Part shown: piece after piece, positions 41,942-50,563 of the stretch
How the letters are laid out: the number at the start of each line of letters is the position of its first letter
Position numbering within the stretch: the first letter of the stretch is position 1
Source: Caldisericia bacterium
Lineage (GTDB): Bacteria; Caldisericota; Caldisericia; JAAYUI01
Assembly (NCBI GenBank): GCA_017992475.1
Contig: JAGOOO010000002.1
Span: forward strand, 1 to 64,000
Length of the DNA stretch: 64,000 nucleotides
Direction: 5' to 3'
The notes under the pieces: generated by a model
Seen by the model: the letters and a program-made list of their open reading frames with translations, nothing else
Databases searched by the model: none
Told to the model about the DNA's origin: nothing
Program-made: the position numbers and the translations under genes

Positions 41942-42244
41942 ATGGAAAAGAAAATGTTTATAATGCTGACAAAATCTCCATACGGGTGTGAAGAAGGCAA
42001 AATAAGGATTTCAAACGCGCTTGCCGGAGATGTGGTAGTGTTTGCCCAGGATTCGGTCTATGCGGCAACAAATCCGCCAGGCGAGCTTGCAGAATTGGTC
42101 AAGTCCAAAATGTCAGAAGGAATAAAGTTTTATGCCTCTGGGCCTGATTGCAAAGCCAGAGGTGTTGAGCCAAAATTTGGTATAAAACAAATTGGTTATC
42201 CTGAAATGATTGATCTGATAATGGAGCGCCAGCTCTCGTATTAG
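41942..42244 (+). CDS. DsrH/TusB-like sulfur relay protein
   Basis: 100 residues. It begins KKMFIMLTKSPYGCEEGKIR and has VVVFAQDSVYAATN, as in the DsrH/TusB core, with a cysteine in ASGPDCKARGV. It starts one base after the previous stop and closes the operon, so all five proteins are made from one message. The assignment within the DsrE/F/H superfamily is by position and length rather than by a unique motif. Confidence 0.75.
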   Translation: MEKKMFIMLTKSPYGCEEGKIRISNALAGDVVVFAQDSVYAATNPPGELAELVKSKMSEGIKFYASGPDCKARGVEPKFGIKQIGYPEMIDLIMERQLSY

Positions 42245-42257
42245 AGTGACAGGTGGA

Positions 42258-42294
42258 ACAGGGCAAAGCTGAACTCAATAAGGTTTTGCCCTGT
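42258..42294 (+). terminator. Hairpin after the sulfur-relay operon
   Basis: ACAGGGCAAA pairs with TTTGCCCTGT across a 17-base loop. No T-run follows, so termination may be weak or factor-assisted. Confidence 0.5.
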
Positions 42295-42411
42295 ATAACA
42301 CAATTTCCGAAAACCACTTCTTAAGAAAGAAACAGTTATTTTTTTATTTGTCCTGATAGGCATTCATTTTTTTGGCAATATCCAGGCCCCATGTTTTTGC
42401 CTGTTTTTTAT

Positions 42412-42440
42412 TTGACAAAACACAGTGGCATCTATAAACT
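42412..42440 (+). promoter_or_regulatory. Promoter of the rpsB operon
   Basis: TTGACA (42412..42417), a 17-base spacer and TAAACT (42435..42440). Confidence 0.75.
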
Positions 42441-42446
42441 GGCTTA

Positions 42447-42525
42447 GTTACAAAACGCACATCGCGAAGGCTTTCGGTGAAAGTAAAAACAAGTCGCGAT
42501 GGAGGCAAAACCGAAAGGAGCATCA
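42447..42525 (+). promoter_or_regulatory. Structured rpsB leader
   Basis: In the predicted 79-base leader, CATCGCGA (42460..42467) pairs with TCGCGATG (42494..42501). An inner hairpin is CTTTC-GGT-GAAAG (42471..42483). AGGAG follows at the start. This may be an S2 autoregulatory structure; I do not recognise it as a known family. Confidence 0.4.
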
Positions 42526-43380
42526 ATGAGCGTAGTAAACATGAAACACCTGCTTGAGGCAGGAGTGCACTTCGGCCACCAGACAAAGAGGTGGAACCCC
42601 AAAATGCGTCCATTTATTTTTACGGCACGCAATGGAATTCACATTATTGATCTTAGAATCACAGCTGAAAAATGCGAGCAGGCGTATGCCACAGTGAGGC
42701 AGATTGCCCAATCAGGCGGAAACATTGTTTTTGTCGGCACAAAGAAACAGGCCCAGGACATAGTAAAAGACGAGGCAAAAAGGTGTGGGGCCCATTATGT
42801 GAACCAGCGCTGGTTTGGCGGAACACTCACCAATTTCATCACAATCCATACCAGGATTGAAAAACTCCGCGAGCTTGAAGAAAAAGAAGTCACCGGCGAG
42901 CTGAAGCGTCTTCCAATCAAGGAATATATGGGCTACAAGAAGGAAAGAGAGAAACTCCAGAAGTTCCTCGATGGACTTCGCAATATGGACACTCTTCCGC
43001 AGGCCATTTTTGTCACTGATACCCACAAGGACCGTGCCGCAATAATCGAAGCCCGCAAGCAGAATATTACCGTAATAGCCATTGTGGACACCAACTCTGA
43101 TCCTGATGAAATTGACATCCCGATCCCAGGCAATGACGATGCCATCCGTTCAATAAAATTCTTCACCCAGCTGATTGCAAGCGCCATGATCGAAGGACGC
43201 GAGGGTGTTGATGTAATGAGACCATCAGAGGAAGACGAAGAAGAGAGCGAAACGGTTTCGATGGAAGAAGTTGTTGCACAGGAAGTCTTGATAGACAATA
43301 TAGAGAATTTCGATGGCTCGGAAGAAGTCAAAAAACCTGATGTCGAAGTCAAATATTCCCAATATGACGAGGAGGAATAG
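42526..43380 (+). CDS. rpsB: 30S ribosomal protein S2
   Basis: 284 residues. The N-terminus has MKHLLEAGVHFGHQTKRWNPKM, split by the family as LLEAGVHFGHQTKRWNPKM, then FVGTKKQAQ, RWFGGTLTNF and FVTDTHKDRAAI. A 45-residue acidic C-terminal tail (EEDEEESETVS, KYSQYDEEE) makes it longer than E. coli S2. The start at 42526 has AGGAG five bases upstream. It is the first gene of the operon running to hflX. Confidence 0.97.
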   Translation: MSVVNMKHLLEAGVHFGHQTKRWNPKMRPFIFTARNGIHIIDLRITAEKCEQAYATVRQIAQSGGNIVFVGTKKQAQDIVKDEAKRCGAHYVNQRWFGGTLTNFITIHTRIEKLRELEEKEVTGELKRLPIKEYMGYKKEREKLQKFLDGLRNMDTLPQAIFVTDTHKDRAAIIEARKQNITVIAIVDTNSDPDEIDIPIPGNDDAIRSIKFFTQLIASAMIEGREGVDVMRPSEEDEEESETVSMEEVVAQEVLIDNIENFDGSEEVKKPDVEVKYSQYDEEE

Positions 43381-43385
43381 CCCAG

Positions 43386-44249
43386 ATGGAAAATACTTCT
43401 GAACTTATAAAAGCACTAAGAGAGCGCACTGGCGCTGGAATTATGGAGTGCAAGAAGGCCCTCACTGAAACAAAAGGCGATCTTGAAAAGGCAATTGACC
43501 TTCTCAGGCAGAAAGGCATTGCAAAGGCCGCAAAGAAGGCCGAGAGGGAAACCTCTGAAGGCAGGATTGGAACTGCAACCTCTTCTGACAGGAAGCGCGT
43601 TTCATTCGTAAAGCTTTCATGTGAAACAGATTTTGTTGCCAAAAACGAGCTTTTTGCAGACCTGGTAAACAATATCGCAAAGGCTGTTCTTGATGCAAAC
43701 ACTGATGACATCAACAAAATCCTTGCTCTTCCATACCCAGGTGGCAAGGGCAGCATTGATGAGCAGATAAAAGAACTGATCGGCAAGATCGGTGAAAATA
43801 TGCAGCTGCAGGAAGCAACGATCATCGATGCTCAAAAAGGCATCATTGATGTCTATGCTCACCTTGGCAACAAGCTTGCCGTAATGGTCGAGATTCATTC
43901 TGACAAACAGGACGTGGAGGAGTTGACAAAACTTGCCCACGAGCTGGCGATGCAGATCGCAATTGACAACCCAGACTATGTTTGCAGGGAAGAAGTCCCG
44001 ACAGACGTTGTTGACAGGGAACGTGAAGTTATAAAAGCCAGCCCAGAACTTGCATCAAAGCCTGATGCAGTAAAGGAAAAAATCGTGGACGGAAAGCTTG
44101 GCGCTTTCTTCGGAACATGCTGCCTGCTTGAACTCCCATACATGCGTGATGGTAGCATCAAGATCAAGGACATTGTTTCCGAAACTTCCAAGAAACTTGG
44201 CGCAAAAGTCGACGTCATTTGCTTCAAGAGGGCCTCAATCGGTAAATAA
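43386..44249 (+). CDS. tsf: Elongation factor Ts
   Basis: 287 residues; nucleotide exchange factor for EF-Tu. The N-terminal domain has [20 protein letters not shown] and the core [10 protein letters not shown]; the C-terminal coiled-coil and second core subdomain are complete. It is five bases after rpsB, GAGGAGG being contributed by the end of rpsB. The length is typical of bacterial Ts with both core halves. Confidence 0.97.
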   Translation: MENTSELIKALRERTGAGIMECKKALTETKGDLEKAIDLLRQKGIAKAAKKAERETSEGRIGTATSSDRKRVSFVKLSCETDFVAKNELFADLVNNIAKAVLDANTDDINKILALPYPGGKGSIDEQIKELIGKIGENMQLQEATIIDAQKGIIDVYAHLGNKLAVMVEIHSDKQDVEELTKLAHELAMQIAIDNPDYVCREEVPTDVVDREREVIKASPELASKPDAVKEKIVDGKLGAFFGTCCLLELPYMRDGSIKIKDIVSETSKKLGAKVDVICFKRASIGK

Positions 44250-44251
44250 CC

Positions 44252-44995
44252 ATGGGAGACCCAGCGCACAGTCAGCTTAAGCCGAAATACAAAAGGATTC
44301 TGCTAAAGCTATCCGGCGAAGCGCTTTTAGGCGAACAGCCCTATGGCATTGATATAAAATATATCAATGATGTATCAAAAATACTTATCGACCTCCACAA
44401 CAACGGTGTGGAGGTCGCTATTGTAGTTGGGGGCGGAAATATCTGGAGGGGTTCAGCTGGTGTTGCGCTTGGAATGGACCAGGTTCAGGCCGACTATATG
44501 GGCATGCTTGCAACGGTCATGAATGGCCTTGCACTCCAGACAGTCATAGAAAAACTTGGTGTACCCACAAGATTGCAAACTGCAATAGCCATGCATGAGA
44601 TTGCAGAGCCTTTCATCCAGAGGAGGGCGATCAGGCACCTTGAAAAGGGCAGAATCGTCATCTTTGCGGCAGGGACCGGAAATCCGTTCTTCACATCGGA
44701 CACTGCCGCAGCTTTGAGGGCGGCGGAGGTTCGAGCTGATTGCCTTCTCAAAGCAACGAAAACTGATGGCATATACACTGATGATCCAGCCAAAAAAAGG
44801 GACGACATCAAGAAACTCACAAATATATCCTACACGAAGATCTTGGCCGACAACCTGAGGGTCATGGATGGTGCAGCCGTATCAATTTGCAGGGACAATA
44901 AAATTCCAATAATTGTGTTTTCTATAGCTGAACCTGAAAATATCTACAAAGTTGTTATGGGTGAAGAAATAGGTTCAATAGTGGAAGGGGGCTAA
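44252..44995 (+). CDS. pyrH: Uridylate kinase
   Basis: 247 residues; phosphorylates UMP to UDP. It has [24 protein letters not shown], the UMP region and [19 protein letters not shown], typical of hexameric PyrH in the amino acid kinase family. Two bases separate it from tsf. It has a ten-residue polar N-terminal lead before the core. Confidence 0.97.
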   Translation: MGDPAHSQLKPKYKRILLKLSGEALLGEQPYGIDIKYINDVSKILIDLHNNGVEVAIVVGGGNIWRGSAGVALGMDQVQADYMGMLATVMNGLALQTVIEKLGVPTRLQTAIAMHEIAEPFIQRRAIRHLEKGRIVIFAAGTGNPFFTSDTAAALRAAEVRADCLLKATKTDGIYTDDPAKKRDDIKKLTNISYTKILADNLRVMDGAAVSICRDNKIPIIVFSIAEPENIYKVVMGEEIGSIVEGG

Positions 44996-44997
44996 AT

Positions 44998-45546
44998 ATG
45001 GACACCAAAACATTGCAGGATCACATGGAGAAAACGATTGGTTCGCTTCAGCAAAATTTTGTGGGGCTGAGGGCTGGAAGGGTAACGCCTGCAATAGTGG
45101 CCAAAGTCATGGTAAATGCCTATGGTTCCGAACTTCCACTTCCACAGGCTGGCAACATTGGCGTTCCAGATGGAAGAACCATGATCATCGAGCCGTGGGA
45201 CAAATCCCTTATTAAAGAGATAGTGACCGCATTACAGAAGGCAAATCTGGGTGCAAACCCAACATCTGATGGCAATCTTATAAGGCTGCCATTTCCTCCG
45301 CTTTCGCAAGAAAGAAGGCAGGAGCTCGCCAAGATGGTCAAAAAATATGGCGAGGACGCCAAGGTGGCGATCCGCAACATCAGAAGGGATGCCATAGAGC
45401 AGGTCAAAAAAGCAGAGAAGAGCAAAGAAATCTCTGAGGACGAAAGATTCAAAAGGGAAGAGGAAATCCAGAAAACCACCGACAAATACTCAAAAAAGGT
45501 GGATGAGCTGGTGGTCCAAAAGGAAAAGGAAATCCTAGAAAGTTGA
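44998..45546 (+). CDS. frr: Ribosome recycling factor
   Basis: 182 residues. It has NFVGLRAGRVTPAIVAKVMV, IEPWDKSLIKEI and the long helical domain with PPLSQERRQELAKMVKKYGEDAKVAIRN broken by conserved Arg residues. It splits post-termination ribosomes with EF-G. The stop overlaps the TTG start of uppS. Confidence 0.97.
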   Translation: MDTKTLQDHMEKTIGSLQQNFVGLRAGRVTPAIVAKVMVNAYGSELPLPQAGNIGVPDGRTMIIEPWDKSLIKEIVTALQKANLGANPTSDGNLIRLPFPPLSQERRQELAKMVKKYGEDAKVAIRNIRRDAIEQVKKAEKSKEISEDERFKREEEIQKTTDKYSKKVDELVVQKEKEILES

Positions 45547-46247
45547 CAAGAACCAAAATCCCAAGGCACATAGCCATCATAATGGATGGCAATGGTCGGT
45601 GGGCGACCATGCGTGGTCTCCCGAGGATTGCGGGCCATAAGCAGGGTGTTGTTTCTGTCAGAAAAACAATAGAAAAAGCTGCTTCAATTGGAATTGAGGT
45701 TTTATCACTCTATTGTTTTTCAACTGAAAATTGGTCAAGGCCCAGCGAAGAAGTCCAGTTTCTCATGAACACATTTTTGGAGACCCTCTACGAAGAGAGA
45801 CCCAGAATGCTTGCAAACAATATCCGGTTCATGATGATTGGCGACAGGACGTCACTTTCTCCTGATCTGGTAAAAACCACCGAAAACCTCGAAAACGAAA
45901 CAAAAGGCAATACTGGTCTGAAACTTGTTCTTGCCATAAATTATGGCGGCAGGAGCGAGCTTTTAAGGGCAATCAAGGGGATTGCATCTGATGGTGTTCC
46001 TCCAGATAAAATTACTGAAGAAACTGTAAGAGAGAGGCTCTACACAGTAGAGTTGCCCGACCCTGACCTTATAATCAGGACTTCAGGCGAGATGAGGCTT
46101 TCAAACTACATGATATGGCAATCTGCTTACTCAGAGCTTCTTTTTATGAAAAAGCTCTGGCCTGATTTTCGGGAGAGAGACTTGATGAGTGCAATTGCCG
46201 TTTATTCCAGAAGACAGAGAAGGTTTGGTGGACTGGGAGGCAAATGA
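45543..46247 (+). CDS. uppS: Undecaprenyl diphosphate synthase (cis-prenyltransferase)
   Basis: 234 residues; makes the C55 lipid carrier for cell wall synthesis. The signature HIAIIMDGNGRWA has the catalytic Asp, and GIEVLSLYCFSTENW, NYGGRSEL, and DLIIRTSGEMRLSNYMIWQSAYSEL follow. The start is TTG, overlapping the frr stop by four bases. It is coupled to cdsA by ATGA. Confidence 0.96.
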   Translation: MTRTKIPRHIAIIMDGNGRWATMRGLPRIAGHKQGVVSVRKTIEKAASIGIEVLSLYCFSTENWSRPSEEVQFLMNTFLETLYEERPRMLANNIRFMMIGDRTSLSPDLVKTTENLENETKGNTGLKLVLAINYGGRSELLRAIKGIASDGVPPDKITEETVRERLYTVELPDPDLIIRTSGEMRLSNYMIWQSAYSELLFMKKLWPDFRERDLMSAIAVYSRRQRRFGGLGGK

Positions 46248-47098
46248 ACCAGAAAATCCAACGTGTTGTAACGGCAGTTGTTCTTGTCCCGCTGGCAATT
46301 GGCCTGACCTACCTTTCAGGCTGGTTTTTCCTGTGCGCAGTCATCTTGTTGTCCAGCATGGCAATTGTCGAGATGTCCAAAATGGCCAGAAAAACTGCAA
46401 AATCACCCCAGATTGTTCCTCTCCTTGTTGTGAACCTGGCCATACAGATAATGGCCTATTACAGGTCATGGTATCTGGTTTTGGGAACAGTTTTCTTGTT
46501 CCTTGTTTTTTTGTATCTTGTCGAGATTTTTAGGGGCAATCCTGATGGTTCAATGTCTAGGATTGGCGGCAATCTCTATATCCTTGGCATTGGCATGCTC
46601 TTTGTTTTCTTCACGCTTATTGAAACCTGCTCGCCTGATCCAATGGGAACAAAGGCCTCGGGATGGAGATTCATGACGACCCTTCTGGCTGGCATCTGGA
46701 GCTTTGATACGTTCTCATATTTTGGTGGAATGCTTTTTGGAAGACACAAGATGGCGCCAAATGTTTCCCCCGGAAAAACCTGGGAAGGTTTTGTTACTGG
46801 GGTAGTTTTTGGGGTTGGTGTTTTTGTCATTGTGGGGTGGTTGCTCCTCAGAAACGCGCACCCGTGGTTTGGCTGGCTAAAACTCACTGCCAGCGGGACT
46901 TGTATTGTCTTGCTTGGCACCATCGGCGATCTTGGAGAGTCGCTCCTCAAGAGGGACTCCAGAATGAAAGATTCTGGCAATATCATTGCTGGCCATGGTG
47001 GCGTGCTTGACAGGCTGGATTCGCTTATTGTTGCCGCCCCTGGGTTCTTTTTTATACTGGCATATTTCTTTTTGAGCTCCGGAAAGGTGTTTTTGTGA
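46244..47098 (+). CDS. cdsA: Phosphatidate cytidylyltransferase
   Basis: 284 residues, an integral membrane enzyme making CDP-diacylglycerol. About seven or eight hydrophobic helices are visible, and the C-terminal signature has KMAPNVSPGKTWEGFVTG and GDLGESLLKRDSRMKDSGNIIAGHGGVLDRLDSL, the CdsA hallmark with the catalytic Asp residues. GGGAGG precedes the ATG, which overlaps uppS. Confidence 0.95.
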   Translation: MNQKIQRVVTAVVLVPLAIGLTYLSGWFFLCAVILLSSMAIVEMSKMARKTAKSPQIVPLLVVNLAIQIMAYYRSWYLVLGTVFLFLVFLYLVEIFRGNPDGSMSRIGGNLYILGIGMLFVFFTLIETCSPDPMGTKASGWRFMTTLLAGIWSFDTFSYFGGMLFGRHKMAPNVSPGKTWEGFVTGVVFGVGVFVIVGWLLLRNAHPWFGWLKLTASGTCIVLLGTIGDLGESLLKRDSRMKDSGNIIAGHGGVLDRLDSLIVAAPGFFFILAYFFLSSGKVFL

Positions 47099-48246
47099 AG
47101 AGAATTGCCATAATTGGTTCCACTGGCTCCATAGGTATGCAGGCGCTTGATGTAATCAAATCCAATTATGCCAATTTCAGGGTCGTTGCCCTTGCCTCGC
47201 ACAAGAATGATGCCCTGCTCTCGGAGCAGTTGTCCGTATTTGGCGCCAAGATGGCCTGTTTGTATGACAGGGAGGCCTCATCGAGGCTGAAAGCCAGAGA
47301 AAGAGGGATTACGGTGCTTTCCGGCGACCAGGGGCTGATTGAAATTGCAAATCTTGACATAGATCTTCTGCTTGTGGCAGGCAATGGCCCATCAATGATA
47401 GAGCCAACCTTCGAGGCCCTGAGAAATGGGACAAGGGTCGCGCTTGCAACAAAAGAAGTTGTTGTTTGTGCCGGTCACCTCATTGAGCCATCAAATTATG
47501 AGGAGAAAATCATTCCTGTCGACTCCGAGCCTTCAGCAATTTTCCAGAGCCTTATTGGTGAGGACAGGTGTAGGATAAAAGAAATATTACTCACAGCCTC
47601 TGGTGGCCCATTTTTTAGCAAAGGGATGACCTGGAACCAGCTTTCACACGTAAGGCCAGAAGATGCCCTGAAACACCCAAAGTGGAAGATGGGCAAGAGG
47701 ATTACCATAGATTCAGCAACACTTGTAAACAAGGGGCTTGAGCTCATTGAAGTTTGCAGGATGTTTGATGTTCCGCCAGAAAAGGTCAGGGTGCTGGTCC
47801 ATCCACAGGCAGAGGTGCATTCAGGGGTCATAATGGTTGATGGCTCCGCTAAATTGCAGGCCTCTCCGCCAGACATGCGGTACCCGATATCCTATGCCCT
47901 CCATTTTCCGAGTAGGACAGTGTCTGATCTTGATGGGCTCAAATTTCCGGCAAACTGGTCATTTGGTGAGTTGACCGGCGATGCCTCAAAGTCGGTTGCC
48001 CTTGCAAAATCGGCTTTTTCAAAGGGGCCACCATGGCTGGTTGCCTACACTGCGGCTGATGAGGCGGCAATTGAACTCTTCCTTTCGAAGTCTTTGTCTT
48101 TTGGCCTGATCCCGGAAGTCATTTCCAAGACCATGAGCCGAATTGAAAATATTGATCTTTCCAGCCCCCAAAAGATCACCTCCCACTACACCAATTGCAG
48201 GCAGATTGCGTTGGAGATAGGAAAAAAGCTATGTCAACAATACTAA
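47095..48246 (+). CDS. dxr: 1-deoxy-D-xylulose-5-phosphate reductoisomerase
   Basis: 383 residues; second step of the MEP pathway. The NADPH motif IIGSTGSIGMQALDVI opens it; NKEVVVCAG-like ATKEVVVCAGHLI, VDSEPSAIFQSL, ASGGPFFSK and KMGKRITIDSATLVNKGLE follow, holding the metal and substrate residues. The GTG start overlaps the cdsA stop (GTGA). Confidence 0.96.
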   Translation: MKRIAIIGSTGSIGMQALDVIKSNYANFRVVALASHKNDALLSEQLSVFGAKMACLYDREASSRLKARERGITVLSGDQGLIEIANLDIDLLLVAGNGPSMIEPTFEALRNGTRVALATKEVVVCAGHLIEPSNYEEKIIPVDSEPSAIFQSLIGEDRCRIKEILLTASGGPFFSKGMTWNQLSHVRPEDALKHPKWKMGKRITIDSATLVNKGLELIEVCRMFDVPPEKVRVLVHPQAEVHSGVIMVDGSAKLQASPPDMRYPISYALHFPSRTVSDLDGLKFPANWSFGELTGDASKSVALAKSAFSKGPPWLVAYTAADEAAIELFLSKSLSFGLIPEVISKTMSRIENIDLSSPQKITSHYTNCRQIALEIGKKLCQQY

Positions 48247-49547
48247 ACATAATATATGCGCTTTTGATTCTTGATGTTCTTGTGATTGCCCATGAATTCG
48301 GCCACCTCTTTGCCGCCAGGTCAATTGGTGTGCCGGCGCTGAGTTTTTCAATCGGCATGGGCCCGGTCATTGCAAGAAAAAAATTCAAATACTTTGGTGA
48401 TACAGAGTTCAGGATATCGCTTTTCCCTGTTGGCGGCTATGTCATGGTTTCCGGCGAAGCCGAAGACTCAGATGACCCAAACAGTCTCTATAGAAAAAGC
48501 CCCTGGCAGAGGGCATGGTTTTCTGTTTCAGGTGCCCTGACAAATTTTGTTTTTGCTTTTATTGTCTTTGTAGTTGTGGCGCTGGCTTTTGGTGATCCGG
48601 TATATCTTTTCAATAGGATAGGCACAGTCGATCCAAACATGCCGGCCGCAAAGGCAGGCATTCAGTCTGGTGACTGGATACTTGAAATAGATGGCACACA
48701 AACCCCCACCTGGGATGCGGTTGTGGCCGAAATAAGGACAAGGCCAGACAAGGAAGTACCAGTTCTTGTTGGAAGGGAATCTGGCAAGGCCGAAGCAGAA
48801 GTTTCTCCAGACACATCAATATGGGTAACAGGTAGCCAGGTGGCCAAGCTTTCAGAGTTCAAATTCCCGGAAGAATATCCAAGCGATGATATTTTTATTG
48901 GAATAGAAGGCAAATATTTCAGGCTCAATTCAATTGAATTGGTTGGGAATGAAGAGGCAGGAAACTGGAACAAGACAAAAGAACTCCTGAAGGCGATCAC
49001 TTCAACAAGCAAAATTACATTTGGATCGTCACTTGAAACCCAGACTGTCAAAGTAACCATCGCAGGTGTTGAAGAAGAGCAGGAAAACGGCTTGATCAAG
49101 GTTGGAAAGCTTGGGATAACAGCATCGCAGGGAGTCAAATACAAAAGATACAACATTGTTGAGGCGATATGGATTTCGCTGGAAAAATTCTGGCTTTTCC
49201 TCGTTGCGTTCTTCAACTTCTTTGTTGGCCTGTTTTCGGGCAAGGGCGTCGGCGACGTTGCCGGTCCTGTTGGCATCATAAAAATAACAGGCCAGATGGC
49301 CAGCATGGGCTGGGCCGTCATACTCGGTTTTGCCGCGATGTTGTCCATGAATCTTGGGTTCCTGAACCTTATTCCGTTCCCCGGGCTTGATGGTGCCAGG
49401 TTCCTGTTCTCTGTTGTCGAGGGTATCACTGGCAAGAAGTTGCCAAGGGCCGTTGAAAATGTCATCCATGCAGTCGGTTTTATAATATTGATAGGATTGA
49501 TACTGCTTGTGACTGCAAACGACCTGTTCGGGATATTCAGAAAATGA
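48231..49547 (+). CDS. rseP: RseP/site-2 protease family zinc metallopeptidase
   Basis: 438 residues. The zinc site is VIAHEFGHLFAAR in helix 1, a PDZ domain has GTVDPNMPAAKAGIQSGDWILEIDG, and the second active-site helix ends in NLIPFPGLDGARF. The usual LDGG here reads LDGAR, a mild variation. It cleaves membrane-embedded signalling proteins or remnant signal peptides. It overlaps dxr by 16 bases, as chosen from the AGG and family start; the ORF opens 12 codons earlier inside dxr. Confidence 0.93.
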   Translation: MSTILNIIYALLILDVLVIAHEFGHLFAARSIGVPALSFSIGMGPVIARKKFKYFGDTEFRISLFPVGGYVMVSGEAEDSDDPNSLYRKSPWQRAWFSVSGALTNFVFAFIVFVVVALAFGDPVYLFNRIGTVDPNMPAAKAGIQSGDWILEIDGTQTPTWDAVVAEIRTRPDKEVPVLVGRESGKAEAEVSPDTSIWVTGSQVAKLSEFKFPEEYPSDDIFIGIEGKYFRLNSIELVGNEEAGNWNKTKELLKAITSTSKITFGSSLETQTVKVTIAGVEEEQENGLIKVGKLGITASQGVKYKRYNIVEAIWISLEKFWLFLVAFFNFFVGLFSGKGVGDVAGPVGIIKITGQMASMGWAVILGFAAMLSMNLGFLNLIPFPGLDGARFLFSVVEGITGKKLPRAVENVIHAVGFIILIGLILLVTANDLFGIFRK

Positions 49548-50563
49548 GCAGGAGCGTCTTGGTTGGCAACGTCAGGATTGGTGGTGGTGCGCCCATTGCC
49601 GTCCAGACGATGACAAAGACCGACACCAGGGACGCGAAGAAAACAATCGAACAGATATGGCGTGTATATGGGGCTGGCTGTGAAATAGTCAGGTGCGCCA
49701 TTCCCGACATGGAAGCTGCAAAGGCCCTTGCCGAAATTGTAAAAGGAAGCCCCATCCCTGTTGTTGCAGACATCCATTTTGATTACAGACTGGCGCTTGC
49801 ATCTCTTGAAGCCGGTTGCCACAAGCTCAGGCTCAACCCTGGCAATATAAAGGACAAAGAAAAAATAAGGCTTGTTGCAAGAGAAGCCAAGGCCAGAAAT
49901 GTTCCCATAAGGGTCGGTGTCAATGCTGGATCAATCAAACACACGGACAATGTGTCCAATGAAGCGGTTCAAATTGCATTGGAGGAGGTAAAAATACTTG
50001 AAGATGAGGATTTTAGAGACATTGTTGTATCTGTAAAAACATCCGACATAAAAACGACCATTGAGGCAAACCGTCTTTTGAGAAAAGCATGTGACTACCC
50101 GATACACATAGGCTTGACCGAATCTGGCCCATTGATACAGGGCCTCGTGAGGTCAAGCGCCGCACTTTTGCCCCTGCTTGAAGAAGGCACGGGGGACACG
50201 ATAAGGGTCTCGCTGACCGATGACCCGGAATCAGAAGTGGAAGCGGCGTGGTCAATGCTCGAGACTGTGGGTGTCAGGTCGTTTGGGCCAACAATAATAT
50301 CCTGCCCCACCTGCGGAAGGACAAGGCAAAACCTGCGCGGGAAGCTGTCGGAGATCCGTATGGCACTAAAAGGGGTCAAAGGTAAAAAAATAGCTGTCAT
50401 GGGCTGCGAGGTGAATGGGCCTGGTGAAGCCAAGGACGCTGATATGGGGATTGCCTTTGGAGCAACAAAATGTGTTGTTTTCAGAGGTGGCAACATGATT
50501 GGAACTTTTGACACCGACGAGGCCGTAAGGATATTGATAGAAATGGCCAAGGAGGATAATTGA
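49544..50563 (+). CDS. ispG: 4-hydroxy-3-methylbut-2-enyl diphosphate synthase (flavodoxin/ferredoxin)
   Basis: 339 residues; an iron-sulfur enzyme of the MEP pathway. It has VQTMTKTDTRD, VADIHFDYRLAL, LRLNPGNI, VGVNAGSI, and the cluster cysteines in SCPTCGRT and MGCEVNGPGEAKDAD. The ATG overlaps the rseP stop (ATGA). With dxs and dxr it shows the pathway runs by the MEP route. Confidence 0.96.
   Translation: MSRSVLVGNVRIGGGAPIAVQTMTKTDTRDAKKTIEQIWRVYGAGCEIVRCAIPDMEAAKALAEIVKGSPIPVVADIHFDYRLALASLEAGCHKLRLNPGNIKDKEKIRLVAREAKARNVPIRVGVNAGSIKHTDNVSNEAVQIALEEVKILEDEDFRDIVVSVKTSDIKTTIEANRLLRKACDYPIHIGLTESGPLIQGLVRSSAALLPLLEEGTGDTIRVSLTDDPESEVEAAWSMLETVGVRSFGPTIISCPTCGRTRQNLRGKLSEIRMALKGVKGKKIAVMGCEVNGPGEAKDADMGIAFGATKCVVFRGGNMIGTFDTDEAVRILIEMAKEDN

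Noticed and set aside
40506-42244. Dissimilatory sulfite reductase-linked dsrEFH
   Set aside because: No dsrAB, dsrC or tusE is nearby, and the operator points to a persulfide response.
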